Made by a program: the position numbers and the translations under genes. A model generated the notes under the pieces. It saw only the letters and a program-made list of their open reading frames with translations. It searched no databases and was not told the origin of the DNA. DNA of 64,000 nt from Anaerolineaceae bacterium (GTDB lineage Bacteria; Chloroflexota; Anaerolineae; Anaerolineales; Anaerolineaceae): NCBI GenBank assembly GCA_030653365.1, contig JAURZL010000017.1, forward strand, positions 51,566 to 115,565, given 5' to 3'. Below are positions 27,857-37,888 of the stretch, piece by piece; the stretch's first letter is position 1; each line of letters begins with the position of its first letter.

Positions 27857-29422
27857 TCATTCGTTGACCGGAGCTTGAATAGATTTCTCACCAGCCATCA
27901 TTAATCCAACTTCTTTCAAGGTAGCATCCTTTCTATCAACCACACCCATGATTTCGCCATGAAACATGACTGCAATGCGGTCGGAAAGGGCAAAGATTTC
28001 ATCCAGATCTTCAGAAATCAAAAGGGTCGCCGTTCCCTCTTCACGTTGTTCAATGATGCGGTCATGGATATATTCAGTCGCACCGATGTCAACACCACGC
28101 GTTGGTTGTGCTGCAATTAATACGCGTGGTTTGCGGGAAATCTCACGTGCCAGAATTACTTTCTGGGCATTTCCACCGGAGAGACTTTTGATCGGTGTAT
28201 CGATGGATGGTGTTTTTACGTTAAATGTTTGAACAAGCTCCGCTGAACGTTTCGCGATCTCCTCCATATGCAGGAAGGAATTCTTTGAGTAAAATTCCCG
28301 ATCCAGATCACGCATGATGAGATTCTCGGATACACTGAATTCTTTGATCAATCCATCAACATTGCGCTTTTCCGGGATATACGCCACACCATTATTGATG
28401 ATCTGCATGGGGGTCGATCCGGTGATTTCTTCCTCATCTATCATGATTTTCCCGGAGGTTGATGGACGTAAACCGGTGATTACCTGGGCTAATTCCGGTT
28501 GTCCGTTCCCCGAAACGCCTGCCAGACCCAGAACTTCTCCAGCATATACCTCAAGGGAAACGTTTTTCAAGGCTGGCATCCCTCGATCAGAAAGGGCGGA
28601 GAGGTTTTCTATTTTAAGACGGGGATGACCAAAATCTACAGGTTTTCGAGGGCGATTTAGATTTAATGCCCGTCCTACCATCATTTCCGCGAGCAGGGTT
28701 TTGTTGGTGTCAACTGTATTTACAGTACCAACATTGCGTCCATCACGCAAAACGGTGACTCGGTGGGTGAAAGCCATAACTTCATGTAATTTATGAGAAA
28801 TGAATATCAGTGCATGTCCATCTTTTGCCATCTGGGTTAAGGTGACAAAGAAATCGTCTACTTCCTGGGGGGTTAATACGGCGGTTGGTTCATCCAGAAT
28901 CAATAATGCTGCGCCGCGGTACAATGCCTTGATGATCTCAACTTTTTGTTGTTGTCCGACGGATAGCTGCCAGATGTAAGCGTCCGGTTCAACATCCAAT
29001 CCATAAAGCTCAGCCAACTCGCAGATTCTTTTGGTCACGCGATCGATATCTGTCAGCATGCCACGTGAGGATGGTAGACCTAAAGCAACATTCTCCGCAA
29101 CGGTCAAAGAATCCACCAGCATAAAGTGCTGATGAATCATACCGATTCCAAGTTGAATTGCATCTTTTGGAGAATGAATCACTCGAGGTTCACCATCAAA
29201 AATAATTTGTCCTTCATCCGGATGATAAAGGCCATACAATTGCTTCATTAAAGTGCTTTTACCTGCGCCATTCTCACCCAGCAGAGCATGAACTTCCCCA
29301 GCGCGCACATCAAAGTTGACATGATCGTTCGCCAAAACACCCGGGAAACGTTTCAAAATTCCGCGCATTTCGAGGCTATCGATGCGTGGATGTCCTGAGG
29401 GGAGAATTTGCTTATCGGTCAT
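27857..29422 (-). CDS. Nucleoside (BMP-type) ABC transporter ATPase
   Basis: 521 residues, two ABC domains in one chain as in RbsA/NupO. Domain 1 has Walker A GENGAGKST, signature LSVGQQQKVEIIKAL and Walker B LLILDEPTAVLTPQEVDD. Domain 2 lacks a full Walker A (LAGVSGNGQPEL) but has LSGGNAQKVILAREI, typical of this family. The longest frame begins at GTG 29428; AGG lies 5 bases before ATG 29422, which I prefer. Last gene of the four-gene operon on the minus strand. It energises uptake of a nucleoside or related sugar. Confidence 0.93.
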   Translation of the reverse strand: MTDKQILPSGHPRIDSLEMRGILKRFPGVLANDHVNFDVRAGEVHALLGENGAGKSTLMKQLYGLYHPDEGQIIFDGEPRVIHSPKDAIQLGIGMIHQHFMLVDSLTVAENVALGLPSSRGMLTDIDRVTKRICELAELYGLDVEPDAYIWQLSVGQQQKVEIIKALYRGAALLILDEPTAVLTPQEVDDFFVTLTQMAKDGHALIFISHKLHEVMAFTHRVTVLRDGRNVGTVNTVDTNKTLLAEMMVGRALNLNRPRKPVDFGHPRLKIENLSALSDRGMPALKNVSLEVYAGEVLGLAGVSGNGQPELAQVITGLRPSTSGKIMIDEEEITGSTPMQIINNGVAYIPEKRNVDGLIKEFSVSENLIMRDLDREFYSKNSFLHMEEIAKRSAELVQTFNVKTPSIDTPIKSLSGGNAQKVILAREISRKPRVLIAAQPTRGVDIGATEYIHDRIIEQREEGTATLLISEDLDEIFALSDRIAVMFHGEIMGVVDRKDATLKEVGLMMAGEKSIQAPVNE

Positions 29423-29449
29423 GGTCACCTACCTGAAAAAGTAAAGAAT

Positions 29450-29475
29450 GTCAGGGTGGTTTTCCCCACCCTGAC
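29450..29475 (-). terminator. Intercistronic hairpin after the binding-protein gene
   Basis: Perfect 10-bp stem GTCAGGGTGG/CCACCCTGAC (29450-29459 with 29466-29475), loop of 6, 18 bases after the binding-protein stop. No T-run. Such hairpins often stabilise binding-protein mRNA and lower expression of the ATPase gene behind. Confidence 0.7.
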
Positions 29476-29492
29476 AAAGTTTGTAGAAAAAA

Positions 29493-30509
29493 TTATCTAC
29501 CACCAACACCAATGGTGACTGTACCATCAATGATGCCTTGGGTCGCTGCATCACCAAGTGCTTTTACGTCTGCAGGTAAACTAAACCCGGCGTTGTAAAT
29601 CATTTTCAAGCCTTCATTTTCGAGAGAAACAGCATATGCTTTTCCACCCAGGGTGCCATCTTGAACCAGACTGATTATATCTCGGACAACAACTGCCCAA
29701 TCATAAATCTGGCAGGCAACCACAATTTCAGGAGCCAGGGAAGTCTGGTCAGCTTGCGTTCCCAACCAAAGCACACCTTTTTCTTTGGCAACACCGACTG
29801 CACCAACAACCATCTGAGCAGATCCGGTCATTACATCCGCACCAGCACCAATATGGGTCTGTGCAGCTTCCGATGCCAAGGCAACGTCACCGAAGGAACC
29901 GATATAGTTCACATTGACGGTAATATCAGGATTGGTTGCTTTCACACCAGCCACAAAACCATCAACATACAATTTTGCATCGCCAACTTCAACCGGTCCA
30001 ACAACGCCAATGGTACCACTTTCATTGAGAGCAGCTGCTAATACACCATTGACATAACCACCTTCCTGAGAGAAGGCTTCATAAGCGAATACATTCGGAA
30101 TACCAAATGTATCGCCAGCAGTTCCCCAGGCAAAGCTAACATTGGGAAAATCTGGAGCAATCTCTTGTAATGCTGCACCATATTGTGAACCATGTGCAAT
30201 CACCAGGTTATATCCCTGTGATGCATAGTCACGTATAGCAGCAGCAGCATCATCTACTACAAACATGCCATCAGATAAAACAAACTGGAAGTTCGCTTCA
30301 CCCATTTCGCCCTGGATTTTCACCATGGCATCATAGATACTCTGGCTGAAAGCGAGGTCGTTGATCGCACTGGGTGTAACCACTGCAACACGAAACGGGG
30401 CAGCAGCTTCTTCTGGTGCTGCCGGTGCTGCCGGTGTGGCAGTAGCACAAGCAGTGCTCAACATTGCGACCATTACTAAAAATATTACTAATTTTCCAAA
30501 CCTTTTCAT
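29493..30509 (-). CDS. BMP-family substrate-binding lipoprotein
   Basis: 338 residues. Lipoprotein signal ending LSTAC, an Ala/Pro linker to about 37, then the BMP (PnrA-like) domain: FRVAVVTPSAINDLAFSQSIYDAM, ASQGYNLVIAHGSQYG, FAYEAFSQEGGYVNGVLAA, GTIGVVGPVE and DVMTGSAQMVVGAVGVAKEKG. BMP proteins bind purine nucleosides in known cases. The SD (AGGAGG) lies before the ATG. It sits 57 bases after the second permease gene. Confidence 0.93.
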   Translation of the reverse strand: MKRFGKLVIFLVMVAMLSTACATATPAAPAAPEEAAAPFRVAVVTPSAINDLAFSQSIYDAMVKIQGEMGEANFQFVLSDGMFVVDDAAAAIRDYASQGYNLVIAHGSQYGAALQEIAPDFPNVSFAWGTAGDTFGIPNVFAYEAFSQEGGYVNGVLAAALNESGTIGVVGPVEVGDAKLYVDGFVAGVKATNPDITVNVNYIGSFGDVALASEAAQTHIGAGADVMTGSAQMVVGAVGVAKEKGVLWLGTQADQTSLAPEIVVACQIYDWAVVVRDIISLVQDGTLGGKAYAVSLENEGLKMIYNAGFSLPADVKALGDAATQGIIDGTVTIGVGGR

Positions 30510-30566
30510 TTTTTCCTCCTGAAAAAATAAATTACATCCGGGGAAATACCCCAGGATTCCACAATT

Positions 30567-31499
30567 TTATTCCAACCGTTCGAACGATTTGGTTAAAGCT
30601 GACGGCGGACGCACACGCTGGGCAGAAATCACCAGCACAACAATCGTCAGTATATATGGTGTCATGACAGCAATATCTGAAGGGATCGGAATTCCGACCA
30701 CCTGCACCCAGATTTGCAAAGCATTCACGAAACTGAAAATGAGTGAACCCATCAACACCCAGGTTGGGCGCCAGCCACCAAAATAAACCAACGCAATCGC
30801 AATAAAACCCAACCCATTGGTCAGGTTGAATTGGAACACATTTAATAACGCAATCGAGAGCGAAGCGCCAGCGACACCGGAAAGCAGACCACCAATCGAT
30901 ACAGTCAGGTAACGAATTTTTGCGACACTGACACCCAAAGTATCAGCTGCCTCAGGATTTTCACCCACAGCTTTTATTTTCAATCCGAGCGTGGTTTTAT
31001 TGAGCACAAACCAGGCGATCGGAACCAGAAGATAGGCCCCATAGACCAGAACATTATGGGTGAAGAAAATCTGACCGATGACGGGGATTTCACTCAGGAA
31101 GGGAATGGGAGCAACCGGAAAACCACTGACAGTCTGAACATTGTTGATCAATTTTTGGAAAAGAAGATCGCTCATACCAAGACCGAAAAGGTAGACACCG
31201 ATTCCACTGATACCCTGTTCAGCGTTCAAGGTGACACTGATAAATGCCATGGCTAACCCCATCAACAATCCAACCAGCATGGCAAGTAAAACACCACCTA
31301 CCAGGTCACCTGTTTTAAAGACAACATAAAAGGCTGAAAAAGCACCCATTAACATGATGCCGTCAACCCCCAGGTTAAGCACGCCACTTCGCTGACCAAA
31401 TGTTTCTCCAATTGCAGCATAAAGATATGGTGTTGCTAATCGAATACCTGATGCAAGCAATCCGATTAAGACCGAACCAGTAAATAAATCAGCCAGCAT
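30567..31499 (-). CDS. Nucleoside ABC transporter permease 2
   Basis: 310 residues from ATG 31499, chosen because AAGGAGGT lies 7 bases upstream and the homologous sequence starts at MLADLFTGSV; the longer frame to 31628 only overlaps the previous gene. Eight or more hydrophobic segments, with GQRSGVLNLGVDGIMLMGAF and GENPEAADTLGVSVAKIRYL, conserved blocks of YufQ/NupQ-type permeases. Overlaps the first permease gene by 11 bases. Confidence 0.92.
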   Translation of the reverse strand: MLADLFTGSVLIGLLASGIRLATPYLYAAIGETFGQRSGVLNLGVDGIMLMGAFSAFYVVFKTGDLVGGVLLAMLVGLLMGLAMAFISVTLNAEQGISGIGVYLFGLGMSDLLFQKLINNVQTVSGFPVAPIPFLSEIPVIGQIFFTHNVLVYGAYLLVPIAWFVLNKTTLGLKIKAVGENPEAADTLGVSVAKIRYLTVSIGGLLSGVAGASLSIALLNVFQFNLTNGLGFIAIALVYFGGWRPTWVLMGSLIFSFVNALQIWVQVVGIPIPSDIAVMTPYILTIVVLVISAQRVRPPSALTKSFERLE

Positions 31500-32625
31500 T
31501 TTGGTCACCTCCTTCTGATGGTGAATCGTGGACAACGTTTGCCAGTTTTTCCTCCAATTCTCTAATCGCTCGTTTACGGGCATTCTTTCGACGCCAGATC
31601 TCACTGGAGACAACGAAAACAACGACAAGTCCGTTCAGTGCAGTAATTAATGCTGCGGGAACCTGAACAACACGTTGGAGTTTGTTGGCACCCACCAGCA
31701 ACGCACCGAACAGGAATGAGGCTGGAATGGCTCCAATTGGATGCAGCTGCCCAAACAAAGCCGCTACAATCCCATTAAACCCGGCAGATCCGGTAAAGCT
31801 GGCAGCCGTCCCATCCGTAATCATAAAGTGGTTGACACCATACACCTGAATCGCCCCTGCCAGACCCGAAAATGCTCCACTTAACATAAGTGAAAGAACA
31901 ATATATCGTTCAACTTTGATACCAGCATAGCGGGAAGCTGATGCATTCAGACCCACCGCTCTGATACGATAGCCGATCGTTGTTCGCCACAAGAAAAAGT
32001 AAACAGCCACCGCAAGAACAATGGCTATTAATGCCCCCAGGTGTAATCGCGTGGGAATTAATCGGGGTAGATCGTATTCTATTGCCAATCGGGCTGTCTG
32101 TGGAATAGCTGCAGCACCTTTTTGGTTAGGTTGGATCAGGGGACCTCGTAACAATAGATTCATCAATTGAATCGCAATTACATTTAACATGATGGTACTG
32201 AGAATTTCGTTAACGTTGAAGCGAGCTTTCAGATAACCCGGAATCCCACCCCAAAGCCCACCGGCTACAAAACCAACCAGTAACGCTACCGGGATCATTA
32301 TTATACCTGGCACATTTGGAAATGCCAGTCCCAGTGCAATTGAACTCAAACCACCCAAAATCATTTGGCCTTCTCCGCCAATATTGATGACGCCAGCCCG
32401 AAAGGCAATACAAATACCAATTGCAACTAAAAGCAATGGTGTAGCTTTTACAATGGTATCGGCTATGGCATTGAAGCTTCCAAAAGCACCTTCGAGTAAA
32501 GCCCCATAAGCTACGAATGGGTTCGCACCTAACAAGATTAACATGACAGCGCCAACAGCTAAAGCTGCCAGTGTGGCAAACAATGGTAGTAAGGCATCAA
32601 AGACTGAACTCCAACGTATTCGCAT
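31489..32625 (-). CDS. Nucleoside ABC transporter permease 1
   Basis: 378 residues, YufP/NupP type, with about ten hydrophobic segments and the conserved FRAGVINIGGEGQMILGGLSS block plus VGLNASASRYAGIKVERYI. The basic C-terminal tail (RRKNARKRAIRELEEKL) is cytoplasmic. AAAGGAGGAAGG lies upstream of the ATG. It is the first gene of the operon: permease 1, permease 2, binding protein, ATPase. Confidence 0.92.
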   Translation of the reverse strand: MRIRWSSVFDALLPLFATLAALAVGAVMLILLGANPFVAYGALLEGAFGSFNAIADTIVKATPLLLVAIGICIAFRAGVINIGGEGQMILGGLSSIALGLAFPNVPGIIMIPVALLVGFVAGGLWGGIPGYLKARFNVNEILSTIMLNVIAIQLMNLLLRGPLIQPNQKGAAAIPQTARLAIEYDLPRLIPTRLHLGALIAIVLAVAVYFFLWRTTIGYRIRAVGLNASASRYAGIKVERYIVLSLMLSGAFSGLAGAIQVYGVNHFMITDGTAASFTGSAGFNGIVAALFGQLHPIGAIPASFLFGALLVGANKLQRVVQVPAALITALNGLVVVFVVSSEIWRRKNARKRAIRELEEKLANVVHDSPSEGGDQNAG

Positions 32626-32937
32626 TCGTTTTTCCTTCCTCCTTTCAGGGGGAACAGTTTACGATCAAAATTTCAGGGTACGGCTTTCGATGATCAAAAA
32701 TAAGCGGTTCATTTATTTTAATCGAAAAAGATTAAAATGAAATTTTCTTGACTGTTTGTCTTTAAGTCTTGTGTTGGGATTATTAAAATATGAAAATATA
32801 GTGAGGAATTTCGCATCGACCTGATCCATTGCGGATAAAAGGTGGGTGTGATTCAATAATTTATCCTTATTCAGCGAGAGATTGTCTGACAACTAATTAC
32901 ATATCTGTTTTTAACATATTTGTCTAACAATTACAAG
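32626..32937. other. 312-base intergenic region with one symmetrical hairpin
   Basis: Contains a perfect 9-bp inverted repeat ATTTTAATC/GATTAAAAT (32715-32723 with 32730-32738) around GAAAAA, about 90 bases upstream of the nucleoside transporter operon. It may be an operator or the end of an RNA. No purine-riboswitch-like core was found. Confidence 0.45.
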
Positions 32938-34596
32938 TCATAACTTTATCAAACTTTTGGCATATTCTATTGCTTCCTGTGTCGCACTGAAAATTTGCCG
33001 ATTTCCTAAAAATACAGCATCTTCCCCAATCATATCCAAAACCCCTGAATCTTTGAGATGTTGATAAAGATCATGATCAATACCACTCAAAAAGATGCGC
33101 GCATCCATAATTTCAGCATGTCGCATTTCTGCAGCTAATACTGATATGGCAGTACTGGCAACAATTTGCGCGCTGCGCAAGCGAACAACTACAACTTTTG
33201 CTCCGCACTCCAATGCTTCATCGAGGTGTTTTTCAAACTCATCGACAGCCGCGAAGTGAAGCGGTCCTTCAACACTCATTACGACCACAGGAAGACCCTC
33301 TTCCCAAAATTTCACCTCATTATTCTGACAGTATTTGCCTCCGTCTTCCAATGTAATGTAGTTAACAGTCAATTGACTGCTTTCAAAGAGATAGAATAAC
33401 AAGGAAATACCAATCCCCATAAAAATAGCAATCTGTAAGGGGAATATCAGCGTTGAGATAAACGTTACGATCATCACCATACGGCTGGTTCCACGACTGT
33501 TCCAGGTCATGCGCACATGATTCCAGTTAACAATCCGGGTTGCGGAAACAACCACCACCGCCCCTAAAGCTGTCAATGGAATGAATTCTATCCAATCCTT
33601 TAACCAGATAGCAGCCGGGAGAACCAGAATACCAGACAACATTGCTGCATATTTGGTTCTGGCACCACTTCCCATGTTAACAGCTGTTCGTGCGGTGGAA
33701 CCGGATGAAGGGGGAGCTTGAAAAAAACCACCGACCAGCGAAGCAATTCCCTGTCCCACCAGTTCTTTGGAAACATTCAGATGCTGCCCTTTGGCCAATG
33801 CTACTGATTTAGATAAGGTCAAAGCTTCCACCATCGACATCAAAGCAACCGCCAAACCACCAGGGATGAGAAATTGCCAATCCTGCCGGGATAATTTCGG
33901 AATGAATAAATGTACCCCAAAGCCAGGTAGATCGCCCAGGTCACCAATAATCCGGACTCCGTTTTCTCGCCATCCCATCAAAGCCACAAAGAGAGAAGCA
34001 ATGACAATTGTTACCATCTCTGCCGGGAACCTGCGATCCATTTTCCGCATGGAAAGCAATAGGATGATTGTTCCCAGCCCAACGACAATAACATACGGAT
34101 TGACCAGGTTTAAATGGGTTATTTCGGCTGCCAGCGTAAAGATCGCTCTGGATTCATTCGGTCTTGGAATTCCTGTTATGGGGCTGAGTTGATTAACAAT
34201 TATCAACAACCCCAGACCCAACAAGAAACCGGTCAGGACGGAATTTGAGATAATCCGTGTAATCCATCCCAATCGAAAAAGACCAAATATAAGTTTCACC
34301 AGGCCACTGATGATGGCCAGCGTAAATACCATCGCCAGATAATCTGCCGTTCCCGTATAACCTGCCAGCACGCCTGCTGTGGTTATCGCAATTGCATTTG
34401 AGAGTCCTGTGACCAGATAATTTGAACTTCCAAAAATCGGAGCCAGAATCGCTGGTATGATCACACCAGCCAGACCATAGATCGGGTTGATACCCGCGAT
34501 TAACGCGTAGGCCATAGACTGTGGAATTGCAATCAAGGCGACTGTCAGAGCAGCCTGGAGATCATGGCGAAAATGTATGGAGAAATAAGACCTCAT
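32938..34596 (-). CDS. SulP-family anion transporter with STAS domain
   Basis: 552 residues from ATG 34596. The membrane part (about 1-410) has the SulP signature region LIAIPQSMAYALIAGINPIYGLAGVIIPAILAPIFGSSN and later FFQAPPSSGSTARTAVN. The C-terminal STAS domain (about 425-545) contains GPLHFAAVDEFEKHLDEAL and VVVRLRSAQIVASTAI. It moves sulfate, bicarbonate or a related anion. A perfect TATAAT 6 bases before the chosen ATG and the absence of an SD argue for a leaderless message and against the longer frame from 34632. Confidence 0.93.
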   Translation of the reverse strand: MRSYFSIHFRHDLQAALTVALIAIPQSMAYALIAGINPIYGLAGVIIPAILAPIFGSSNYLVTGLSNAIAITTAGVLAGYTGTADYLAMVFTLAIISGLVKLIFGLFRLGWITRIISNSVLTGFLLGLGLLIIVNQLSPITGIPRPNESRAIFTLAAEITHLNLVNPYVIVVGLGTIILLLSMRKMDRRFPAEMVTIVIASLFVALMGWRENGVRIIGDLGDLPGFGVHLFIPKLSRQDWQFLIPGGLAVALMSMVEALTLSKSVALAKGQHLNVSKELVGQGIASLVGGFFQAPPSSGSTARTAVNMGSGARTKYAAMLSGILVLPAAIWLKDWIEFIPLTALGAVVVVSATRIVNWNHVRMTWNSRGTSRMVMIVTFISTLIFPLQIAIFMGIGISLLFYLFESSQLTVNYITLEDGGKYCQNNEVKFWEEGLPVVVMSVEGPLHFAAVDEFEKHLDEALECGAKVVVVRLRSAQIVASTAISVLAAEMRHAEIMDARIFLSGIDHDLYQHLKDSGVLDMIGEDAVFLGNRQIFSATQEAIEYAKSLIKL

Positions 34597-34602
34597 GGTT
34601 TG

Positions 34603-34632
34603 ATTATAACTGATCAAAAATTGTAGAATCAA
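34603..34632 (-). promoter_or_regulatory. Promoter of the SulP gene, leaderless
   Basis: Reading the minus strand: TTGATT (complement of 34627-34632), 18-base spacer, TATAAT (complement of 34603-34608), 6 bases, ATG. Same -10-to-ATG distance and nearly the same six bases (CAAACC versus CAGACC) as at 3983. Confidence 0.65.
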
Positions 34633-34773
34633 AGAATTGAAATACCAATGGGGTGGTTTTCAGAATTTTAAATCGATTTTTGGATCAGTAGTTTATGATT
34701 GGTTTTTTTACCTTTCTGTGTTTAGATGTTAATCTCAATTGCGTGTGATGAATTTTTACGGTATCTTTAACAT

Positions 34774-35814
34774 ATGTCTCCCAGTGTTCCCGAAGCAATC
34801 CAGGTTTTTAAAAGTAACGTTCAATTTGAAAATAACAATACCAGGCGGCTTTATTTTCGTGGCCTGGATGCATTTTCAGAGTACCTGGATGAGATAGAGC
34901 TGAATAATATCGACACAACCGCAATCGAAAAAAATGTCGTCGTTCAATTCGGTGGCTGGATGAAAGACCAACGTGGGTATGCTATCCCCACGCGACGGTT
35001 GTATGTTTCCGTGCTTCGTGCTGCCTTACGCTTTTGGCGGGCGAATTATGTTGGTTGGATCCAATTTACCCGCGAAGAAGAGCAGGAAGCCAGTCGCACC
35101 TCCCTGATCGGTAACCCGGAAGAACAGACTTCACGGCATGAACGCCTGCCCGAGGATTTTGGAAATCGCATGCTGGTGACCGTCATGAAAATTCCCCTGC
35201 CTCAAAAACAACTGGATAAACTGGAGGTGTTGCGAAAACAGACGCTGGTGGTGTTGTTACGCGCAACGGCATTACGAATTGGAGACCTTTGCCAATTGAG
35301 TAAAAAGCATGTGGATGATGCACGTGTACAGAATGGCCGGCTGGAGTTACGCATGGAAAAAACCGGCCGGATTGCCCATTGTCGTTTGGGAGTTGACACC
35401 TTAGAGGTAATTGATGAGTATCTTACGGCCAGAGATGATCATTCACCCTGGATATTGATTCAACATGGCAAGAGTAACCGCAGACGCCATCATTCTGCAT
35501 CCTTTTTTAAAAATGCCAAACGTGGGTATGGTGCCCGACTTTCCAGTACATCTGCCTGGCGCATCGTGCAGGAGGTTGCTGCCCTTTCCGGCCTTGACCG
35601 GGAAAAAAACTTCACCAGCCCGCATGCATTTCGTCATTGGCATGCAAAGACTTTGATTGAAAGTGGTGTCTCGCTGGAGAATATTCAGGCAGTATTGGGA
35701 CACTCCACCCCGGCAACAACCCGCATCATATATGCCCCAGAACCGGATAAACGGCAGATCGATCAGATTGAAAATACACTGCAAAATATTGGTGATCTGA
35801 GAAGAAAAAAATAA
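34774..35814 (+). CDS. Tyrosine recombinase/integrase family protein
   Basis: 346 residues. The N-terminal SAM-like core-binding domain (about 10-115) contains SNVQFENNNTRRLYFRGLDAFSEYL. The catalytic domain has the first Arg in ATALRIGDLCQL, HAFRHWHAKTL (His-x-x-Arg), LGHSTPATTRIIYAPE with the second His and the nucleophilic Tyr. All catalytic residues are present. There are no phage or IS genes beside it and no evident attachment repeats, so it may be a Xer-type housekeeping enzyme or an orphan integrase. TATCTT lies 6 bases before the ATG, possibly another leaderless start. Confidence 0.88.
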   Translation: MSPSVPEAIQVFKSNVQFENNNTRRLYFRGLDAFSEYLDEIELNNIDTTAIEKNVVVQFGGWMKDQRGYAIPTRRLYVSVLRAALRFWRANYVGWIQFTREEEQEASRTSLIGNPEEQTSRHERLPEDFGNRMLVTVMKIPLPQKQLDKLEVLRKQTLVVLLRATALRIGDLCQLSKKHVDDARVQNGRLELRMEKTGRIAHCRLGVDTLEVIDEYLTARDDHSPWILIQHGKSNRRRHHSASFFKNAKRGYGARLSSTSAWRIVQEVAALSGLDREKNFTSPHAFRHWHAKTLIESGVSLENIQAVLGHSTPATTRIIYAPEPDKRQIDQIENTLQNIGDLRRKK

Positions 35815-35867
35815 CGAAAAGGTCTGATAGAATTCATTATTAGCAATTTGCCAATAAGGTTTCTGGT

Positions 35868-37268
35868 ATGAGAATTACAAAAAAGGGTGAGATTATTTTT
35901 CTGGTGGTGGTATCTGGGATTCTGATCCTGAGTCTGAGTGCTTTGATCACCACGATAACAATCAGCAATGCTCCGCCGACCGTAACACCAACCATTACCC
36001 TATCCCCGACTGCCACAACCACCTTCACACCAACAAAATTGCCCAGCAGGACAGTCACGCCGACCTACACTTCAACAACAACCTTTACACCAACCCGTAC
36101 CAATACAATTACTTCTACACCCAGCCTGACGCCATTTCCTTCGCAAACACCGACAGCATTTATCTTCGATCAGGGTATTTTTGAACGGGCATTTGTAATC
36201 AACCAGGTGATTCCAGGGATTATCAATCGCATGCTGGTTGCAAATGACGGTAGTTTCTGGTTGGCTTCTCCCTATGCCATCGGGCGATACGAGCCGGAGA
36301 CGAAGAGGTTTTCGCAGGTGAATTTACGTGATCCTGTGATTGGTTTGACACAAGATGGTAAAGCCTGGATTTTGCCGAAATCCGGTAGCCCGTTACAAGT
36401 CTGGGATGGTCAGAACTTTACATATTACGACCAGACCAATAGCTGGCTGGTGACGCAAGGATATGGTGCACCCTCCCCGTTAGCTCCGGATATTTCCATT
36501 GATTTTGAAAAGAATTTGTGGATCACTACCGACTATGATGTACGTCGTTTATCCGGTGACCAGTGGAAGATCTACCTGCCACAACAAATGGGATTTGAAC
36601 TGCCCAATCGGAAAACGATTTCCACCTCATTTGTTGTTGCTCATTCCAAGAGCAGCGCAACTTCCTGGGTTGGCAGCTGTGACTGGCAGGAAGGTGAACG
36701 TATCGGTGGCGATGGTGTTCGTCAGTTTGATGGAACGCGCTGGCTGGAAATTGCGCTTCCAGCTGAAAAAGGCTGTGTCACCAGCATGGCAACGGATCCT
36801 GTTGGTTATTTATGGGTTGGGATGGATGGCGCCTTATGGAGATACGATCAGAAAATTGACACCTGGCGTGAGTTTAAACCTCCAGTGCTGGATCCTATCG
36901 CTTATGATGGATTCAGTCATGGCACGGTTCTGGAAATTATTGATGCACCGGATGATAGTATCTGGGTGTTATATGAATTATGCGGAAGTGCTGGCTGTAA
37001 GACGCGGCAGATGCGTTATCGGATTCAATTTGGATTGTGGACGCCAATCCACGAAAGCAGTCAGATCAGCCCTCCCTTGCTGTTGTTTGATGGCGAGAGT
37101 GTTGCCTGGACGCTGACAACCAACGAGATCAGCCGGCTGGAGGGTACGACCTTCAAACCAGTGGCGTGGATGGATTGGAAAACCGCAGCGGTTGACTCGC
37201 AGGGAACGGTCTGGGTGCTGACGGGTAAGTTGAATGCTGAATTAATCCTTTGGAAATATGAACCGTAG
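35868..37268 (+). CDS. Membrane-anchored beta-propeller protein
   Basis: 466 residues. One N-terminal transmembrane segment (about 10-32, no lipobox), a long Thr/Pro/Ser linker (about 35-100), then propeller blades of the two-component-regulator/Vgb type: GSFWLASPYAIGRYEP, GKAWILPKSGSPLQVWDG, KNLWITTDYDVRRLSG, GYLWVGMDGALWRYD, DSIWVLYE and GTVWVLTG. AAGG lies 8 bases before the ATG. The extracytoplasmic propeller probably binds a ligand; in other systems such propellers sit in front of histidine kinases, but no kinase is fused here. Confidence 0.8.
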   Translation: MRITKKGEIIFLVVVSGILILSLSALITTITISNAPPTVTPTITLSPTATTTFTPTKLPSRTVTPTYTSTTTFTPTRTNTITSTPSLTPFPSQTPTAFIFDQGIFERAFVINQVIPGIINRMLVANDGSFWLASPYAIGRYEPETKRFSQVNLRDPVIGLTQDGKAWILPKSGSPLQVWDGQNFTYYDQTNSWLVTQGYGAPSPLAPDISIDFEKNLWITTDYDVRRLSGDQWKIYLPQQMGFELPNRKTISTSFVVAHSKSSATSWVGSCDWQEGERIGGDGVRQFDGTRWLEIALPAEKGCVTSMATDPVGYLWVGMDGALWRYDQKIDTWREFKPPVLDPIAYDGFSHGTVLEIIDAPDDSIWVLYELCGSAGCKTRQMRYRIQFGLWTPIHESSQISPPLLLFDGESVAWTLTTNEISRLEGTTFKPVAWMDWKTAAVDSQGTVWVLTGKLNAELILWKYEP

Positions 37269-37284
37269 AGGGCATAGCTTGTAG

Positions 37285-37303
37285 GGTGCGTCGCTGACGC
37301 ACC
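37285..37303. repeat. REP palindrome 1
   Basis: 8-bp perfect stem GGTGCGTC/GACGCACC, 3-base loop, 17 bases after the propeller gene stop. Confidence 0.85.
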
Positions 37304-37311
37304 ATGTGTAT

Positions 37312-37860
37312 TCATTCCCAATCTAAACTCTGAATCCTTCCCTCATCCCCTCCTACCCAATCATTATCGTATACACCTTCTTTGATGTATTTATGAAGGC
37401 TGGTCCACTTCCAATCGGATGCCTTTTCCACATACCCATGTTTGATCGGATTGTAATGAATGTAATCAAAGTGCCTTCCAAAATCCTCATCATCCATGAT
37501 TGTATGCTCCCAAAATCGTCTTTGCCAAATGGCAGCCTCACCACGTTTTTGACGAGATTCATTTCGTTTTTCTCCAGGACCGATTCCTACCAAATATTGT
37601 ATTGTAAAAAGCCGTTTTATTTCCTTCCAACGGATTGAATAATTTACATCATCCTCCGGTAATTGCCAGATGCAATGGAGATGATCCGGTAATAAACAAA
37701 TGGCTTTGGTTTCGAATGGGAATCTTCTCTGTGTATCTAACCAGGCAGAGTGCAGGATGTCTCGGCATTGAGGACGATTAAAGAGAGGAATGCGATTATA
37801 GGTAACCACGGTGAAGAAATAGGTGCCAGCATTGATTCGAAGTCGGCGATATTCAGGCAT
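37312..37860 (-). CDS. REP-associated tyrosine transposase (RAYT, Y1 family)
   Basis: 182 residues. HUH motif PDHLHCIW (His60, His62) and the nucleophile helix HFDYIHYNPIKHGYV (Tyr133 probable nucleophile), then the ASDWKWTSLH block typical of RAYTs. The N-terminus MPEYRRLRINAGTYFFTVVTYNRIPLF fits the family. The gene is intact. It is predicted to nick and join single-stranded DNA at the REP hairpins on either side. Confidence 0.92.
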   Translation of the reverse strand: MPEYRRLRINAGTYFFTVVTYNRIPLFNRPQCRDILHSAWLDTQRRFPFETKAICLLPDHLHCIWQLPEDDVNYSIRWKEIKRLFTIQYLVGIGPGEKRNESRQKRGEAAIWQRRFWEHTIMDDEDFGRHFDYIHYNPIKHGYVEKASDWKWTSLHKYIKEGVYDNDWVGGDEGRIQSLDWE

Positions 37861-37888
37861 GGGTATATTTTACATTAAATTTAAAGAT

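Noticed and set aside
32626..32937. Purine riboswitch before the nucleoside transporter operon
   Set aside because: No three-way junction core or conserved loop sequences could be found in the leader.
34774..35814. Integrated element driven by the tyrosine recombinase
   Set aside because: No tRNA target, no flanking direct repeats and no phage or conjugation genes on either side.
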